Assembly: GCF_963678635.1 (NCBI RefSeq)
Contig: NC_087064.1
Location: 47,909,346-47,973,345 of the forward strand
DNA: 64,000 nt
Source: Symsagittifera roscoffensis
Taxonomy: Eukaryota; Xenacoelomorpha; Acoela; Convolutidae
Direction: 5' to 3'
The translations under genes were made by a program, and so were the position numbers. Of the stretch, positions 10,181 through 20,200 are shown in pieces; position 1 is the stretch's first letter; every line of letters begins with the position of its first letter. Under the pieces are notes generated by a model. It had not been told where the DNA came from. It saw only the letters and a list, made by a program, of their open reading frames with translations, and searched no databases.

Positions 10181-10908
10181 TTGCAGCTGGGACTATACAT
10201 TTTTTAATAAAGGGAATTGCAGTTCTCCCAAGAGTTTGTGCAAGAGCACTAAAACCTCTTCCACGCTGTCTTGCATGTCCACGAAAAATAGGAAAATAAG
10301 AAGAACTTTGAGCAACCATTTCATATGAAGTATAAATCAAAAATGATTATCCGAAATCTTGCGAAACAAGAGAACAACTCGTGTAATTCCTACGGACACA
10401 AAAGGAGATTTTTCACCCGTAGTATCCCTTAGTTATATTTTTATGCTGTGGAAAGAGTTTTTTCATAGTTTTTTAAATTGTAGGTTTGTGAAGGGTTGAT
10501 AATTCATGTACTGTCCGGTAGAAATTAATTAAATCAATAAGTAAATGACCATAAGGAACGGATGTTGCATCTTGATACCACTCTTTCAATTGAGATCCTA
10601 GACCTAGTTGTTGACTTAACGTACTGATTTGTAAATTATCCCTCGGCGATTTCAACAATACTATGTGTGTATTTTGTAACTCTACATCTCTTCCTAATTT
10701 GATTTGATGAAACAAATTGTGTTTGATGTATATTGTATTCAATCCCCTGTGTCTCCCAGCAGTAGCAATTTTTACAAATTGTTTGGAGTTTGAAATTTTT
10801 TCACAAGAATCATCAAAAATAAGCAAATACTTAGCTCCGTTATTGGGAAGATTTTCAATCAAGTCAAAATCTACTCCTTGGATAAATTTAAGGTTTTTTC
10901 TTTGCATT
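10181..10908 (-). repeat. Chimeric module copy f
   Basis: Counterpart of copy d. The pVI-like part at 10158-10340 is open for 60 residues and ends IVPAAKNAKKKS at the joint. The ATPase part is the 144-residue ORF 10473-10907. It joins directly to ATPase 5' sequence at about 10908. Confidence 0.8.
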
Positions 10909-11128
10909 TGACTATAAAGAGGTTAATAATATTGATAAAAAAAAATTTTTTGTCGAATGCTGGTTGAAAAGTACCAGTTTTCAACCAATCAGAAATAAGA
11001 TGAATTTTTCCAGATCCACTTGGTCCAACTAGGGAAATGAAAATTCGGTCTTTGGTAGATAATAATTTATTCATAGCTTTGGAGAAGGTAGAATATAACC
11101 GACTGTACTTGATAAGATAGCTACCCAA
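10473..11128 (-). pseudogene. Polinton genome-packaging ATPase, copy 2
   Basis: The N-terminal part (10871-11128) has a P-loop reading GPSGSGKIHL: complete except that Ile occupies the Ser/Thr position needed for Mg-ATP. The C-terminal part (10473-10907) has KYLLIFDDSCE and the IATAGRHRGLNTIYIKH segment. The halves are in different frames around 10905, and the C-terminus is replaced by minor capsid sequence after GHLLIDL. This is the best-preserved ATPase in the window. Confidence 0.85.
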
Positions 11129-11665
11129 ACTGTTGTTTCTTCACATGTTGTGGATAACATAATTCGAACGATTGCACATACTAGCGTCAAAACTATAACA
11201 AAAAATTGGCACAAACAAACTAAAAGAGATCTTTTACAAGTACGTCCAAACCATTTTCACGATTTTCGTTCATGATTTTCTTCGTTCATGATTTTCTTCA
11301 TCATTTTGTCGAATGCTGGTTGGTTGAAAAGTACCAGTTTTCAACCCATCAAAAATAAGATGAATTTTTCCAGATCCACTTGGTCCAACTAGGGAAATTA
11401 AATTTCGTTCTTTGGTAGATATTATTTTATTCATAGCTTTGGAGAAGGTAGAATATAACCAACTGTACTTGATAAGATGGCTACCCAAACTGCTGTTTCT
11501 TCACATGTTGTAGATAACATAATTCGAACGATTGCACATACTAGCATCAAAACTATAACAAAAAATTGGCACAAACAAACTAAAAGAGATCTCTTACATG
11601 CATGTACGTCCAAACAATTTTCATGATTTTTGTTCATAATTTTGTTCATCAAAAACAAAATTTCC
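10915..11665 (-). repeat. Tandem duplication of ATPase 5' region (block copy 2)
   Basis: Two copies, about 360 bp apart (marker GCTACCCAAACTG at ~11121 and ~11480), correspond to the three at 5290-6360. The second N-terminal part is 11270-11488, also with GSGKIHL. Confidence 0.85.
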
Positions 11666-11754
11666 TAAATTTACATCCTAACTCCAAAAAGAAAAAGTTG
11701 ACAATGAAATTTAATTAAAGTTTGAAAATGTTAATACATTAAGAATTATATAAT

Positions 11755-12325
11755 TTACATTTTGTTAAAAAAACATCGAGTCCATGTTCCGTATGCAAAT
11801 GCTTTTCTTTCTGCACAAAGAATAGTTTTTGCATGACGAAATGGGTATTTGCTACACCTACAATCATTTTCTTCATCTTTGAATATGAAAAACTGAACTT
11901 GAGGGCGAGCGTAGTCATCTAAATTAATAACCTTTGTTTCCAAAAATTCTGACAGAATCATACATTTTTCATAACTTTTTGCAAAAAATTCCGTTTCTGT
12001 GGCTTCTAGATTTTCCAATATTTTTTCAAGCTCAGTATATTTTTCGTAACCACTGCTCCAGTTGATTCCATGAAGATGCTGTGTACAACAAAAAGGTTGG
12101 GAGGTTGGTTTGAATTTTTTGGGAGAAAGAAAGGAATATCCTACAGTTTGTCCATCCTTATTCTCCTAATAAACTCCTAATTCTTGAACTATGTTGTTTT
12201 CAATACATTCAAAATCCAAAACAACTAGACTCATGCTGTTAAAAGTTTTCTCTGGAGATTTTTGGTTAAAATGATTAATAATCAAAGAATGGATATACTG
12301 ATGAAGCAAATATTTTAACATATAA
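11755..12325 (-). pseudogene. Exonuclease-like accessory protein, interrupted copy
   Basis: Homologous to 6481-7038, but a 9-bp insertion near 12160 (TCTCCTAAT, a copy of neighbouring sequence) puts a TAG after codons for ELGVY. The C-terminal 87 residues remain open (11755-12018). The insertion is in frame, so only the stop breaks the gene. Confidence 0.6.
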
Positions 12326-12659
12326 ACAGAAAAATATTCCAGTCACGTGACCAAGAAAGCATGAACTGGAGAGACTAGGTACAACATAACAATACCCAGC
12401 TCTTTTTTCTGTAGTAGATTTCACAGATCCAGCAGATTCATGTAGAATTGCATGTAGTCTAAAAATTTTGGACTTTGCAAAAAATTAATCCATGCAAGAA
12501 TTTCTGTATCCAATTAGTCCTCCAAAAGGAAATTTTTGGTCAATTTCTTTTAAATTTTATGTCCGGGTCCAAAAACAAAACAGGTACATAGAAATAAATT
12601 TTTTCTGTTTGTATTTGATGAAAAAATCTTGCTTAATAATCTCAAAAATTCATAGAATT
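12326..12659. other. AT-rich spacer, no gene seen
   Basis: Duplicate of the spacer at 7039-7385. The plus-strand ORF over its right part looks like a by-product of low complexity. It also contains the CACGTG core. Confidence 0.55.
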
Positions 12660-13196
12660 TCAATCAATACGTTCTTTTCGTTTATTTTCTACAGTGCATT
12701 CGTCAATAATGATGCAAGATTTTTTGAAGGTCTTTACATAATCTAGTAATGAAGGAAGCATATCGAGATTTGTCGTATTCTTCTCTTTGAATTTTAAAGA
12801 TTGATCATTTTTCCATTGTTTTCCAATTCTACGATATTCTACAAGTTCTATTTTTTTGGTATCGGATCTGTATCCTATGTGAATTTTTCTTCTACCATTA
12901 TGCAGAATCCACTTAAAATGAGATATCCGTGAGTCTACATCCAAGTTCTGCAAGTTTGGTAAATTTTGTGATTCTATAATTGTGAGTGAAATTTTTTGGG
13001 ACTTTTCTTCAAGAGCAATATGAAAAAGTCCCAATTTATTGTGAAGTTTTAAAATTAAATATCTTGAGAAACCAATACTCCAACTCATACTGTTCAACAC
13101 CAATACGAAATGAAAAATGATTTGAGGATAACTAGTTAAATTACAAAACAAAATACATAAATAACACAATTTATTGTACATTACAGTTCTCAACAA
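12660..13196 (-). CDS. Unrecognised Polinton-linked protein with an IIIDE segment
   Basis: Intact 178-residue ORF. The first ~30 residues are Cys/aromatic-rich and hydrophobic. The middle is polar and charged (ENKRKER near the C-end). Close to the C-terminus is CIIIDECT, which resembles a Walker B strand, though no P-loop is visible in the same ORF. I do not recognise the family. It lies between the exonuclease-like and the ssDNA-binding-like genes, all on the minus strand, so it probably belongs to the element. The start is uncertain: the Met at NSMSW (as used in copy 1) is an alternative to the one at 13196. Confidence 0.45.
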   Translation of the reverse strand: MLRTVMYNKLCYLCILFCNLTSYPQIIFHFVLVLNSMSWSIGFSRYLILKLHNKLGLFHIALEEKSQKISLTIIESQNLPNLQNLDVDSRISHFKWILHNGRRKIHIGYRSDTKKIELVEYRRIGKQWKNDQSLKFKEKNTTNLDMLPSLLDYVKTFKKSCIIIDECTVENKRKERID

Positions 13197-13693
13197 ACAT
13201 AAAGTCGACCAAAATTCGGGACAGTTCTTTGAATACGTTCAAAGTATAGTTGACATAGGCAACTTGTTTCATTGCTTCATTCTTTTTTGTGGTGAACAGT
13301 CGAATCTGAATATAGGGAGTTTTGTTAACATTGTACTCCTTGATCGTGACACAAACTTGTCTTCTATTGTATGTTGCTGTGTCATACACTTTGTTGCAGT
13401 TGGCAAGCTCCCGATCCATAGTTGACTCCTTGTCAGAAGAGGATTCCAATATAGGAACGAATCCAAGGTTTTAAGCATCGTGAATAGCAGTATTTCTAAT
13501 TGCCGAGATTGCTTCTCCTTCTTTTTCACCAAGATAGACTTGATGTCTTTTTTCGAGTTGTCCTAACTCATTTTTCTTGAATAGTTGAAAGCAGGGTTCA
13601 AAATAAGTTTTTGGGACAAAGCAAAACTCCCAATTCTTGTTTGATTTTTTGAGAATTCAATGTAATTGGACTAGTGTCTTTTCTTGAGGTCAT
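13171..13693 (-). pseudogene. Possible ssDNA-binding (PC4-like) Polinton protein, one stop and one frameshift
   Basis: The last 92 codons (13171-13449) are open and include RRQVCVTIKEY, PYIQIRLFTT and KQVAYVNYTLNVFKEL. This strand-strand-strand-helix pattern resembles the PC4 transcription-coactivator fold that binds single-stranded DNA. Upstream, the same frame continues with charged sequence (LGEKEGEAISAIRN) to about 13600 but contains one TAA after IHDA. A further shift links it to ~13693. The PC4 comparison is inference from pattern, not from a search. It overlaps the start of the neighbouring ORF by ~25 bp. Confidence 0.45.
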
Positions 13694-14645
13694 TTTTCAA
13701 TAGGAGAACAGACTGGTTAGATGAAGAGAAAGGAGAGAAATGATTTTGAGATTAAATGAAATTGGAAGTAAGCAATATGAGTCATTCACTTACCCATAAA
13801 AGAAAATAGAACTATAATTGGAATTTTTGAGTGAAATTTCCAAATATGGAATTGTGTAGGTTCTAGTGGTCCTATATAAATCCACAGTTCTCAGCAAAAA
13901 TCATTGTTCCAGATGGCTGTAGCTATGTGTCAAGCTCTTCCAAGCTTTTAATCAGAATATTGTCGAAACTCGCTCTAATAATTTCCGTTTCCAGTAATTT
14001 CTACGAGAAAAATACAGTAACCAATAGTTTTTGTGTCTCTACCGACAATTTTAACTGTTCTTTGGAAAATTGTAAGTTCCACATATTTCTGATTGGTTCA
14101 TCTTTCGATCAAATTTTTCAATGATTGGGTAATTTTCATTTCACATACCAAATTAACGATTGTCTTTACGCTCTGTACAAATAGAGATTTTGTTCGAATG
14201 TTATTTCATCATATGGCGAAGTTTTCAATCAACTTGACCGCGCTGTTCATCACAATTTGAAATGGAAAGGAGCAGTAAAAATGCCAAGTGTCGCAAAGGA
14301 AAGACTGTTACGCAAAAAATTCAAACGTTTCTGTTTATGCTCTAACCAGAAACTAGTTTCTACACAAACGTTTGGTTCAGCTTTTCTAGAAAGAGGTCGT
14401 AAAGTACAAAGTTCAAAATAAGAACAGAATTTGCAAAAAATAATTGACTGTTTTATTGATGGTTATGGATTTGTAAATAGTGATCATGTCAATTTTTCAA
14501 TAAAAATTTTTTTATAATCCATCTATTTTCTCTCAAATGTTTACGAAATTACCAAAAATTACCAAAAAAAACTCACCGTTATCAAAAAAAAGTTTGCAAA
14601 AAGTTTTTCAAACAAATTTCTTTTGATTTACAATAAGTTGCAAAA
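13694..14645. other. Non-coding stretch with a TATA-like promoter
   Basis: No long frame is convincing. A TATA-like CTATATAAATCC lies at ~13873-13884 on the plus strand, followed ~25-30 bp later by AGTTCTCAGC and an ATG at 13913 whose frame stops after 12 codons. The 65-residue plus ORF 13927-14124 has no family I know. This may be a decayed promoter and 5' end of a rightward Polinton gene. Confidence 0.4.
13873..13884 (+). promoter_or_regulatory. TATA-box-like element
   Basis: CTATATAAATCC is a good match to the eukaryotic TATA consensus. It stands ~30 bp upstream of an initiator-like TCAGC and of the ATG at 13913. No intact gene follows. Confidence 0.35.
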
Positions 14646-14654
14646 AATTTTTCA

Positions 14655-15115
14655 ATTTTTTTTTTGACAAAACGCGAAAAGTGTTTCACTTTTTTAACAA
14701 GATGCGAAAAGTGTTTCATTTTTTTCCTACAAATGCAAAAAGTGTTTCACATTTTTCGACAAAATGCGAAAAGGGTTTTAGTTTTTTCGATAAAATGCGA
14801 AAAGTGTTTCAATTTTTTTGACAAGATGCGAAAAGTGTTTTACTTTTTTCGATAAATTGCGAAATGTGTTTCAATTTTTTGAGAAGATGGGAAAAATGTT
14901 TCACTTTTTTCCATAAAATGCGAAAAATGTTTCAAGTTTTTTGGCAAGATGCGAAAAACGTTTCACTTTTTTCCTACAAATTCGAAAATTGTTTCACTTT
15001 TTTCGACAAAATGTGAAAAGTGTTTTACTTTTTTCGATAAAATGCGGAAAGTGTTTCAATTTTTTCTACAAAGTGCTAAAAGTGTGTGAGTCTTTTGACA
15101 AGAAGCAAAAACCAT
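14655..15115. repeat. 31-bp minisatellite, ~14 copies with higher-order pattern
   Basis: Repeats of the type GATGCGAAAAGTGTTTCACTTTTTT with variable linkers (ACAAGATG, CCTACAAA, CGACAAAAT, CGATAAAAT). The linker order A-B-C-D at ~14697-14800 recurs at ~14943-15050, so an eight-unit (~247 bp) higher-order period overlies the 31-bp one. Plus-strand ORFs here are products of the repeat. Confidence 0.88.
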
Positions 15116-15343
15116 TAGGTAACATTTTACATTAGTACGATTTTTCTAGTGTTTTTCTGAATATGTGTGCAAAAATTATTCGAGTTTTTTATTATAGTTC
15201 GGAGCTCTAAATTAGGTTATAATTGTTTTTCAATGGTTTACCCTGAACCTCTCGTCTATTCTCATTATTAAAATGAAATTGAAGAAAATAATTAATTACA
15301 GAAAACGAAGTCAATACCAAACAACATTTATTTACAAAAACAT
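15116..15343. other. Spacer, nothing recognised
   Basis: AT-rich sequence between the minisatellite and the next minus-strand ORF. No open frame or motif seen. Confidence 0.5.
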
Positions 15344-15775
15344 TTAATCAAAAGAGGCTTTAATCAAGCTGTTTTGAGGCGTCATTGTTTCTGAGAAACC
15401 CTCATCTTCATCTATTGTGATGGGTTTTTCGGCTGATTCTGCTTCCTCCCACGGAAAGAGGAAGTCGTCGACTGGTTGAGCTACAAATATCGAGTCAGGA
15501 GTTTCGGGGTAGTTCATTCCCACATGCTCATCCACTTCCTCCATCATTGGCATTTCTCCAAGTTGGTTCTCTATAGGGGGTACTTGCGTTATATGATGTT
15601 CATTGAAATCCCTGCGCATCACCTCTACCATGTGCCAGACTTGGATTGGGATGTCCATTCTTGCCAGAAAAACTCCACAAACTGCATCTCGCACTTGAAT
15701 TTGTACTAAATCAGCCGAAAATTCTACCGAGAACATAAGGTTGTTGTTTTGTACTGAGAAGATCATTCTGAGCAA
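15344..15775 (-). CDS. Hypothetical acidic protein, 143 residues
   Basis: Complete ORF from an ATG at 15775. The N-terminal half alternates hydrophobic and polar residues (LMFSVEFSADLVQIQVRDAV), suggesting a beta sheet, followed by a helix-like VWHMVEVMRRDF. The C-terminal half is acidic and Pro-rich (ITIDEDEGFSETMTP). The layout recalls the candidate ssDNA-binding protein at 13171, with a longer acidic tail, but no family was recognised. It is one of the few intact ORFs in the Polinton region. Low-complexity bias does not explain it. Confidence 0.45.
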   Translation of the reverse strand: MLRMIFSVQNNNLMFSVEFSADLVQIQVRDAVCGVFLARMDIPIQVWHMVEVMRRDFNEHHITQVPPIENQLGEMPMMEEVDEHVGMNYPETPDSIFVAQPVDDFLFPWEEAESAEKPITIDEDEGFSETMTPQNSLIKASFD

Positions 15776-16149
15776 TAAGTTGAGTTCACGATACAGAGTA
15801 AAAACAAAACTTACAGTTGAGAGGGAGGTAGTTGACGGTGGTTAATTTGAAAATAATGTATTTAGAGCTGAGAGAGGAATTAGGTGTCGGTAGTTAAGTT
15901 GAAAATAAAATCATTTTTCGTTAAGAGAGAGGGGTACCTTCAACTGGAATGTGTGGGTTTGACCAATCAGACTTGACTTTCCTTATTTGGATTGTAGTCG
16001 TGTCCAATCAGATTTCAGCTTCCTTTTCTGGCATTCTTGGATAAGAGTCGTGTCGAATCGGAAAGAAAAGCTCCATTATGGGTATTGTCCTTTCCAATAC
16101 CAAAAATGTTCGTTTTTGTTCTAGTTGTTGTATCCAATCAGAGAAATTT
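15776..16149. promoter_or_regulatory. Intergenic region with CCAAT boxes and short direct repeats
   Basis: CCAATCAG occurs at 15963, 16004 and 16134. A GTTAA-TTGAAAATAA motif within GAGAG-rich sequence is repeated at ~15838 and ~15893. The region lies upstream of the gene at 15344-15775 and downstream of the one at 16150-16467 (both minus strand), so it could serve as promoter for the former. CCAATCA is the core bound by NF-Y in animals; binding here is inference. Confidence 0.45.
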
Positions 16150-16467
16150 TTAAGGACTTAAATCTTCCAAATAAGTAAGAATATACACGAAAGCAATTGC
16201 AAAAATAAATGACCAAACGTTGTTTGCAGTAAAAGTAAGAAATATTGCTGATATAAGTAACAAAAGAAAGAAAATTAAGAGAAGTAATATCTCTGCAATT
16301 TTTTTCATCAAATTAATTGAATTTTTTTGTTTGTAAGCAATGAGAAATTGCTGACTTTTGTGTACATTGTCAAGTTCTTTAATTTTTTTGTAAATTTGGG
16401 AGGATAACTCAAAGTTGACGAGTTTTTCAAAGCAAACCTCTGGAAATCTGATTCCAAACCGAATCAA
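16150..16467 (-). CDS. Small putative membrane protein, 105 residues
   Basis: The ORF starts at an ATG at 16467. Residues ~1-55 are soluble and Lys/Gln-rich. Residues ~57-80 (LLLLIFFLLLLISAIFLTF) form a strong membrane segment, and a second follows at ~85-100 (WSFIFAIAFVYIL). No family recognised. It lies between two sets of CCAAT boxes and between the two gene groups of the Polinton. Long Leu/Ile runs can arise by chance in AT-rich DNA, so confidence is modest. Confidence 0.35.
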   Translation of the reverse strand: MIRFGIRFPEVCFEKLVNFELSSQIYKKIKELDNVHKSQQFLIAYKQKNSINLMKKIAEILLLLIFFLLLLISAIFLTFTANNVWSFIFAIAFVYILTYLEDLSP

Positions 16468-17239
16468 GCAGGATTTTGAACTTTGAAAATTCTTAAAAAA
16501 TGAAGGAATAAAGAACTTTGATGGGAAATTTTCACAAATTTGGGAAATGGATAGGGGATAAAAAGAGTTTTTGATGTATTATAGTACGACTTTTTGATTA
16601 ATTTCAAATTCTCGAGAATAAAAAAAAATCTTTCCTTGTGAGTTGTAATTCAGCCGTAAGCTTAAAACTTTGATACGCAATATGTGGATTCAAAGTAAAC
16701 TCTTTGATTGAGTAAGTTTCTCTGAAGAGATCTTTACTTAGTTGGTTAACTCTATTTTAAACAATAAAGACGTCCAAGAAATTATGAAAAAAGTAAGAGT
16801 CAACATCTATTTCATCAATTAAAAAATCAATAAGAATTTTTTCCTTTTTCCTGTAAAGTAACTCGAGGAAGCTCAAATGTTTTTTGATAGACATTTTCAA
16901 ATAATGATAAGAGTTTTTTAAAATTAATAAACAGTTCACTTTTAGAAAATGCTGGATTCTGATTGGTTGACTTCCAACAAACAGTGATAAACAAAAGAAA
17001 ACTCAATTCTGATTGGTTGATTTTCTCTAAGTAATAGTAAAAAACTCATTTCATTCTGATTTTTAGTTAAAAGCAAACAATTTATACTTTGTACAAGTAC
17101 TTGAAAATATTTTCAATAAATTTGAACTATTCAAAGTAAGTATAAATAAATTATTAAATTTTTGGGATATTTTAAAATTCCCAATTGTGTTGGTACCATG
17201 TACTTTTATTTAATTTTGCTACAAGCTAAATCTCCCACT
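16468..17239. other. Intergenic region upstream of the polymerase
   Basis: Contains a 60-codon minus ORF (16757-16939) of unknown merit and two CTGATTGG boxes (16959, 17009), the reverse complement of those at 15.96-16.14 kb. A pyrimidine-rich tract ending TTTTTTTTCAG at ~17249 looks like a splice acceptor leading into the zinc-finger segment. Confidence 0.45.
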
Positions 17240-17249
17240 TTTTTTTCAG

Positions 17250-20200
17250 ATTCCAGCACTCAACAGGAATGAGAAAGTGAAGTACGAGGACTGCAGTAAG
17301 ATGTATGTTCGTCAAAACGCTGCCCGACATCGCAGGAATTGTGTGCGAGGAGGTATTTCTTGACCGGAATGTAATTACTGTACTTACAACCAGCAAGAAA
17401 TGAGTTTCCATACGAGCAAGAAGCACGTAAAGTCAACCCTAAAGTCTACAAAGTGTGTATCGTGTGAGAAAGAATTTCCAAGCTATTATTCCCTTCAACA
17501 ACATCGCAAGAAAGATCACAGGTTGAAAGCGAGAAAAATGAGTGATTCTGTTGCGGATTCGAATAAAATCTTGGAAAACGAGGAGGATAGCGATCAGCTA
17601 CGAGATGAGTTGAATACCTGTCATCACTTCTTGACAGATACTGAGATAGAAAATGGACGCCACAAAGCATTCAATTTTCAACTTTCAAAACTAGATCCTA
17701 CTCTAGGTAATGAAGAACTGGATCAAGTCTTTGAAAAACTTGATTGTGCCGCAAAAATCATCATTGCCTGGGATTTGTGTTACGTAATATTGAAACGAGC
17801 GAATATTGTTATTTCTACGCTCATGAAAATAACACACTCTTTGATAAATCTATACTACATTTTACTAAAGCAGACTTGACGACTAAACAGAACAAGGTCA
17901 ATAAGCAAGATATCATTAAAGTTTGTACACAAGAAAGACAAAATACGAAATGGCGATTCAAGCTGATCACTAATGTGACCATTTTGGCAGCCCTACTGAA
18001 AAACGTACCTATGTGATGTCCAGATTCTTTGATTCCCGAACAATTTCTGAGCAATAACCATATTAATTGTTTGGTTTCAGATCAAGACTCAAATGAACCA
18101 TACAATGACAATTTATGTTTATTTCGAGCGCTTGCAGTTCATTTACATGGAACAACTAGTCTTGAAACATCCACTTCCAAAATCTTTAATGATTTTTTGG
18201 AAAAGTCGGGTTGTGATCCGAAACAATTTCGTGGAATTTCGAAGGATAATCTACCAATAGTTGAAGATGTAGTAGGGAAAGTATCTTTATTTACGATATC
18301 GATATTGAAGATGGAGACTTCCTGGGAGAATTAGCTCGTAGAAGTATCGGTAAATACGAGAATACAGTGAAACTTCTACGATACAACAATCACATTATTT
18401 ACGTCAATAGAATCGACAACTTCTTCAAATGCTTCCGATGCCCAACTTGCGATACATTTTTCAAAATATCTCAAAATTTCAACAAGCATCTTCTAAGATG
18501 CAAAGATCGAATCAAAAGCATTTACCCCAAAAATGTTTATACTCTACAAAAGGCGTTGTTTGAAAAAGTGGATGGGTTCAATATTCAGTACACAAAACAA
18601 CAAACTTTGTTCAAAAATGTCGCTATTTTTGACTTTGATTCAATTTGCGTGCCATCCGAAGAATTTAAACTAACCGAAACAATAACTTGGATTGGGAAGC
18701 ATGAACCCATATCATTGTCAATTTCATCCAATTTGGTTGACAAACCCATATTGTTGTGTGACAAAGATCCACAATCCCTCATTTTTGACTTTGTGGCAAA
18801 CTTGAAATTGGTAGTGGAAAAAAATTAAACCGAAATGCGATCAAAGTTTCTGGAAATTGAAAATAACATGAAAAAACGGCTACACACAATTTTCATCATA
18901 TTTACTGAACGAGTTAGTTTCAACAAGATTGAAGCAAGAGAGTGCAAAGACAAATGTATTGAGGATGAGGAGAAACAGACAGATCCACTCACTTTCTCAG
19001 GATTCAAAATAATCAAATGATTGTTTTGATGCAACATCTAGAGAGATACACCAACACTCTACCAGTATTTGGATTCAACAGTGGTCGGTATGACATAAAC
19101 CTCATTAAATCATACCTCATTCTCTACCTTATCAACGAAAAAGAAATTGAACCTTCAGTTATCAAGAAAGCAAACGACTTTGTTTCCTTCAAATTTGGAG
19201 ATGTTCAGCTTCTGGACATTATAAAGTTTTTGGTTGGAGCTACTACCTTAGACTCTTTTCTAAAAGCCTACAAAGCCAGTGAGATGAAAGGACACTTTCC
19301 ATACGAGTGGTTTGATACTCCCAACAAGCTTGATTAAAAACAACTACCCTCGTGTGATGACTTCCACAGCAAACTGAAGAATAGTAACCCTCTCGATAAA
19401 GAGTTTGATGATTATCAAAAACTTCTTAACACTGGGATAACTGAAGAGCAAGCCTTGAAAAAACTCGGTCTCAAAACCAAACCACCTACGGGATTGGAAA
19501 ACTACAGCTACCTTAAATCTATCTGGGAACAGGAAAAGATGACAACATTTCGCAATTTTCTGCGGTGGTATTAAAACAAGGATGTTGTTCCTACCCTTGA
19601 TGCTATAAAATGATTGAATTTCATCATGACAAAGAGATAGACATAATAAAACTCGGCTGCACACTACCGAATCTAGCCCCAATATCTAACTACACAAATC
19701 AACCGACTATAAATTTTACCCAATCTTTTCGAGTGATAGTGACTTGCTTGAAAAAATACGGGAATATATGACCGGTGGTCCCTCAATTGTTTTCGTAAGA
19801 AAAGCAGTAGCAAATGAAACCTTTATTCGAAAGTCAAAAAATTTGTGTAAATCAATCGTTGGGATTGATGCTAGTCAACTCTATCCTTATTCAAAAATTC
19901 AAGGAAAATCGAGTTTGAACATTTGAAAATATGGTCATGTCATAATTTCAAGCAACCAGACCTGAATGTAAAATTGAGAGTTACTACACTACAGGAAAAC
20001 TTTAAAAAATTGATTGCTTTAGACCTCTTTCTGCCAATTCACTAGTGCAAAACATTAGAAATGAAACAATGTTCGGCAATGTGCAATGAAATTTGAGTGT
20101 TCCAGATGAGCTCAAAGCAAAATTTTTCAATTTCCCACCTATTTTCAAAAATATTGATGTTTTCAGAAACGATAATGGTGAATATATGAAGACATAAGCG

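Larger units (their letters stand above)
7907..13190 (-). repeat. Tandem block duplication, copy 2 (~5.28 kb)
   Basis: Second copy of the block at 2726-7906, with the same gene order. It keeps the integrase core that copy 1 has lost, has two rather than three ATPase 5' repeats, and continues at its right end into sequence absent from copy 1 (start of the unrecognised gene and the ssDNA-binding-like gene). This right end is therefore the native continuation, and copy 1 is flanked by a novel joint at 7907. Confidence 0.88.

Noticed and set aside
12492-12746. 84-codon plus-strand ORF at the junction of the spacer and the unrecognised gene
   Set aside because: Lies opposite the minus-strand coding end and in AT-rich spacer, and is not open in the duplicate copy at ~7218-7472.
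14664-15135. Repetitive Phe/Cys/Lys-rich plus-strand ORFs
   Set aside because: Product of the 31-bp minisatellite. The period is not a multiple of three, and the frame is open only because the repeat lacks stops.
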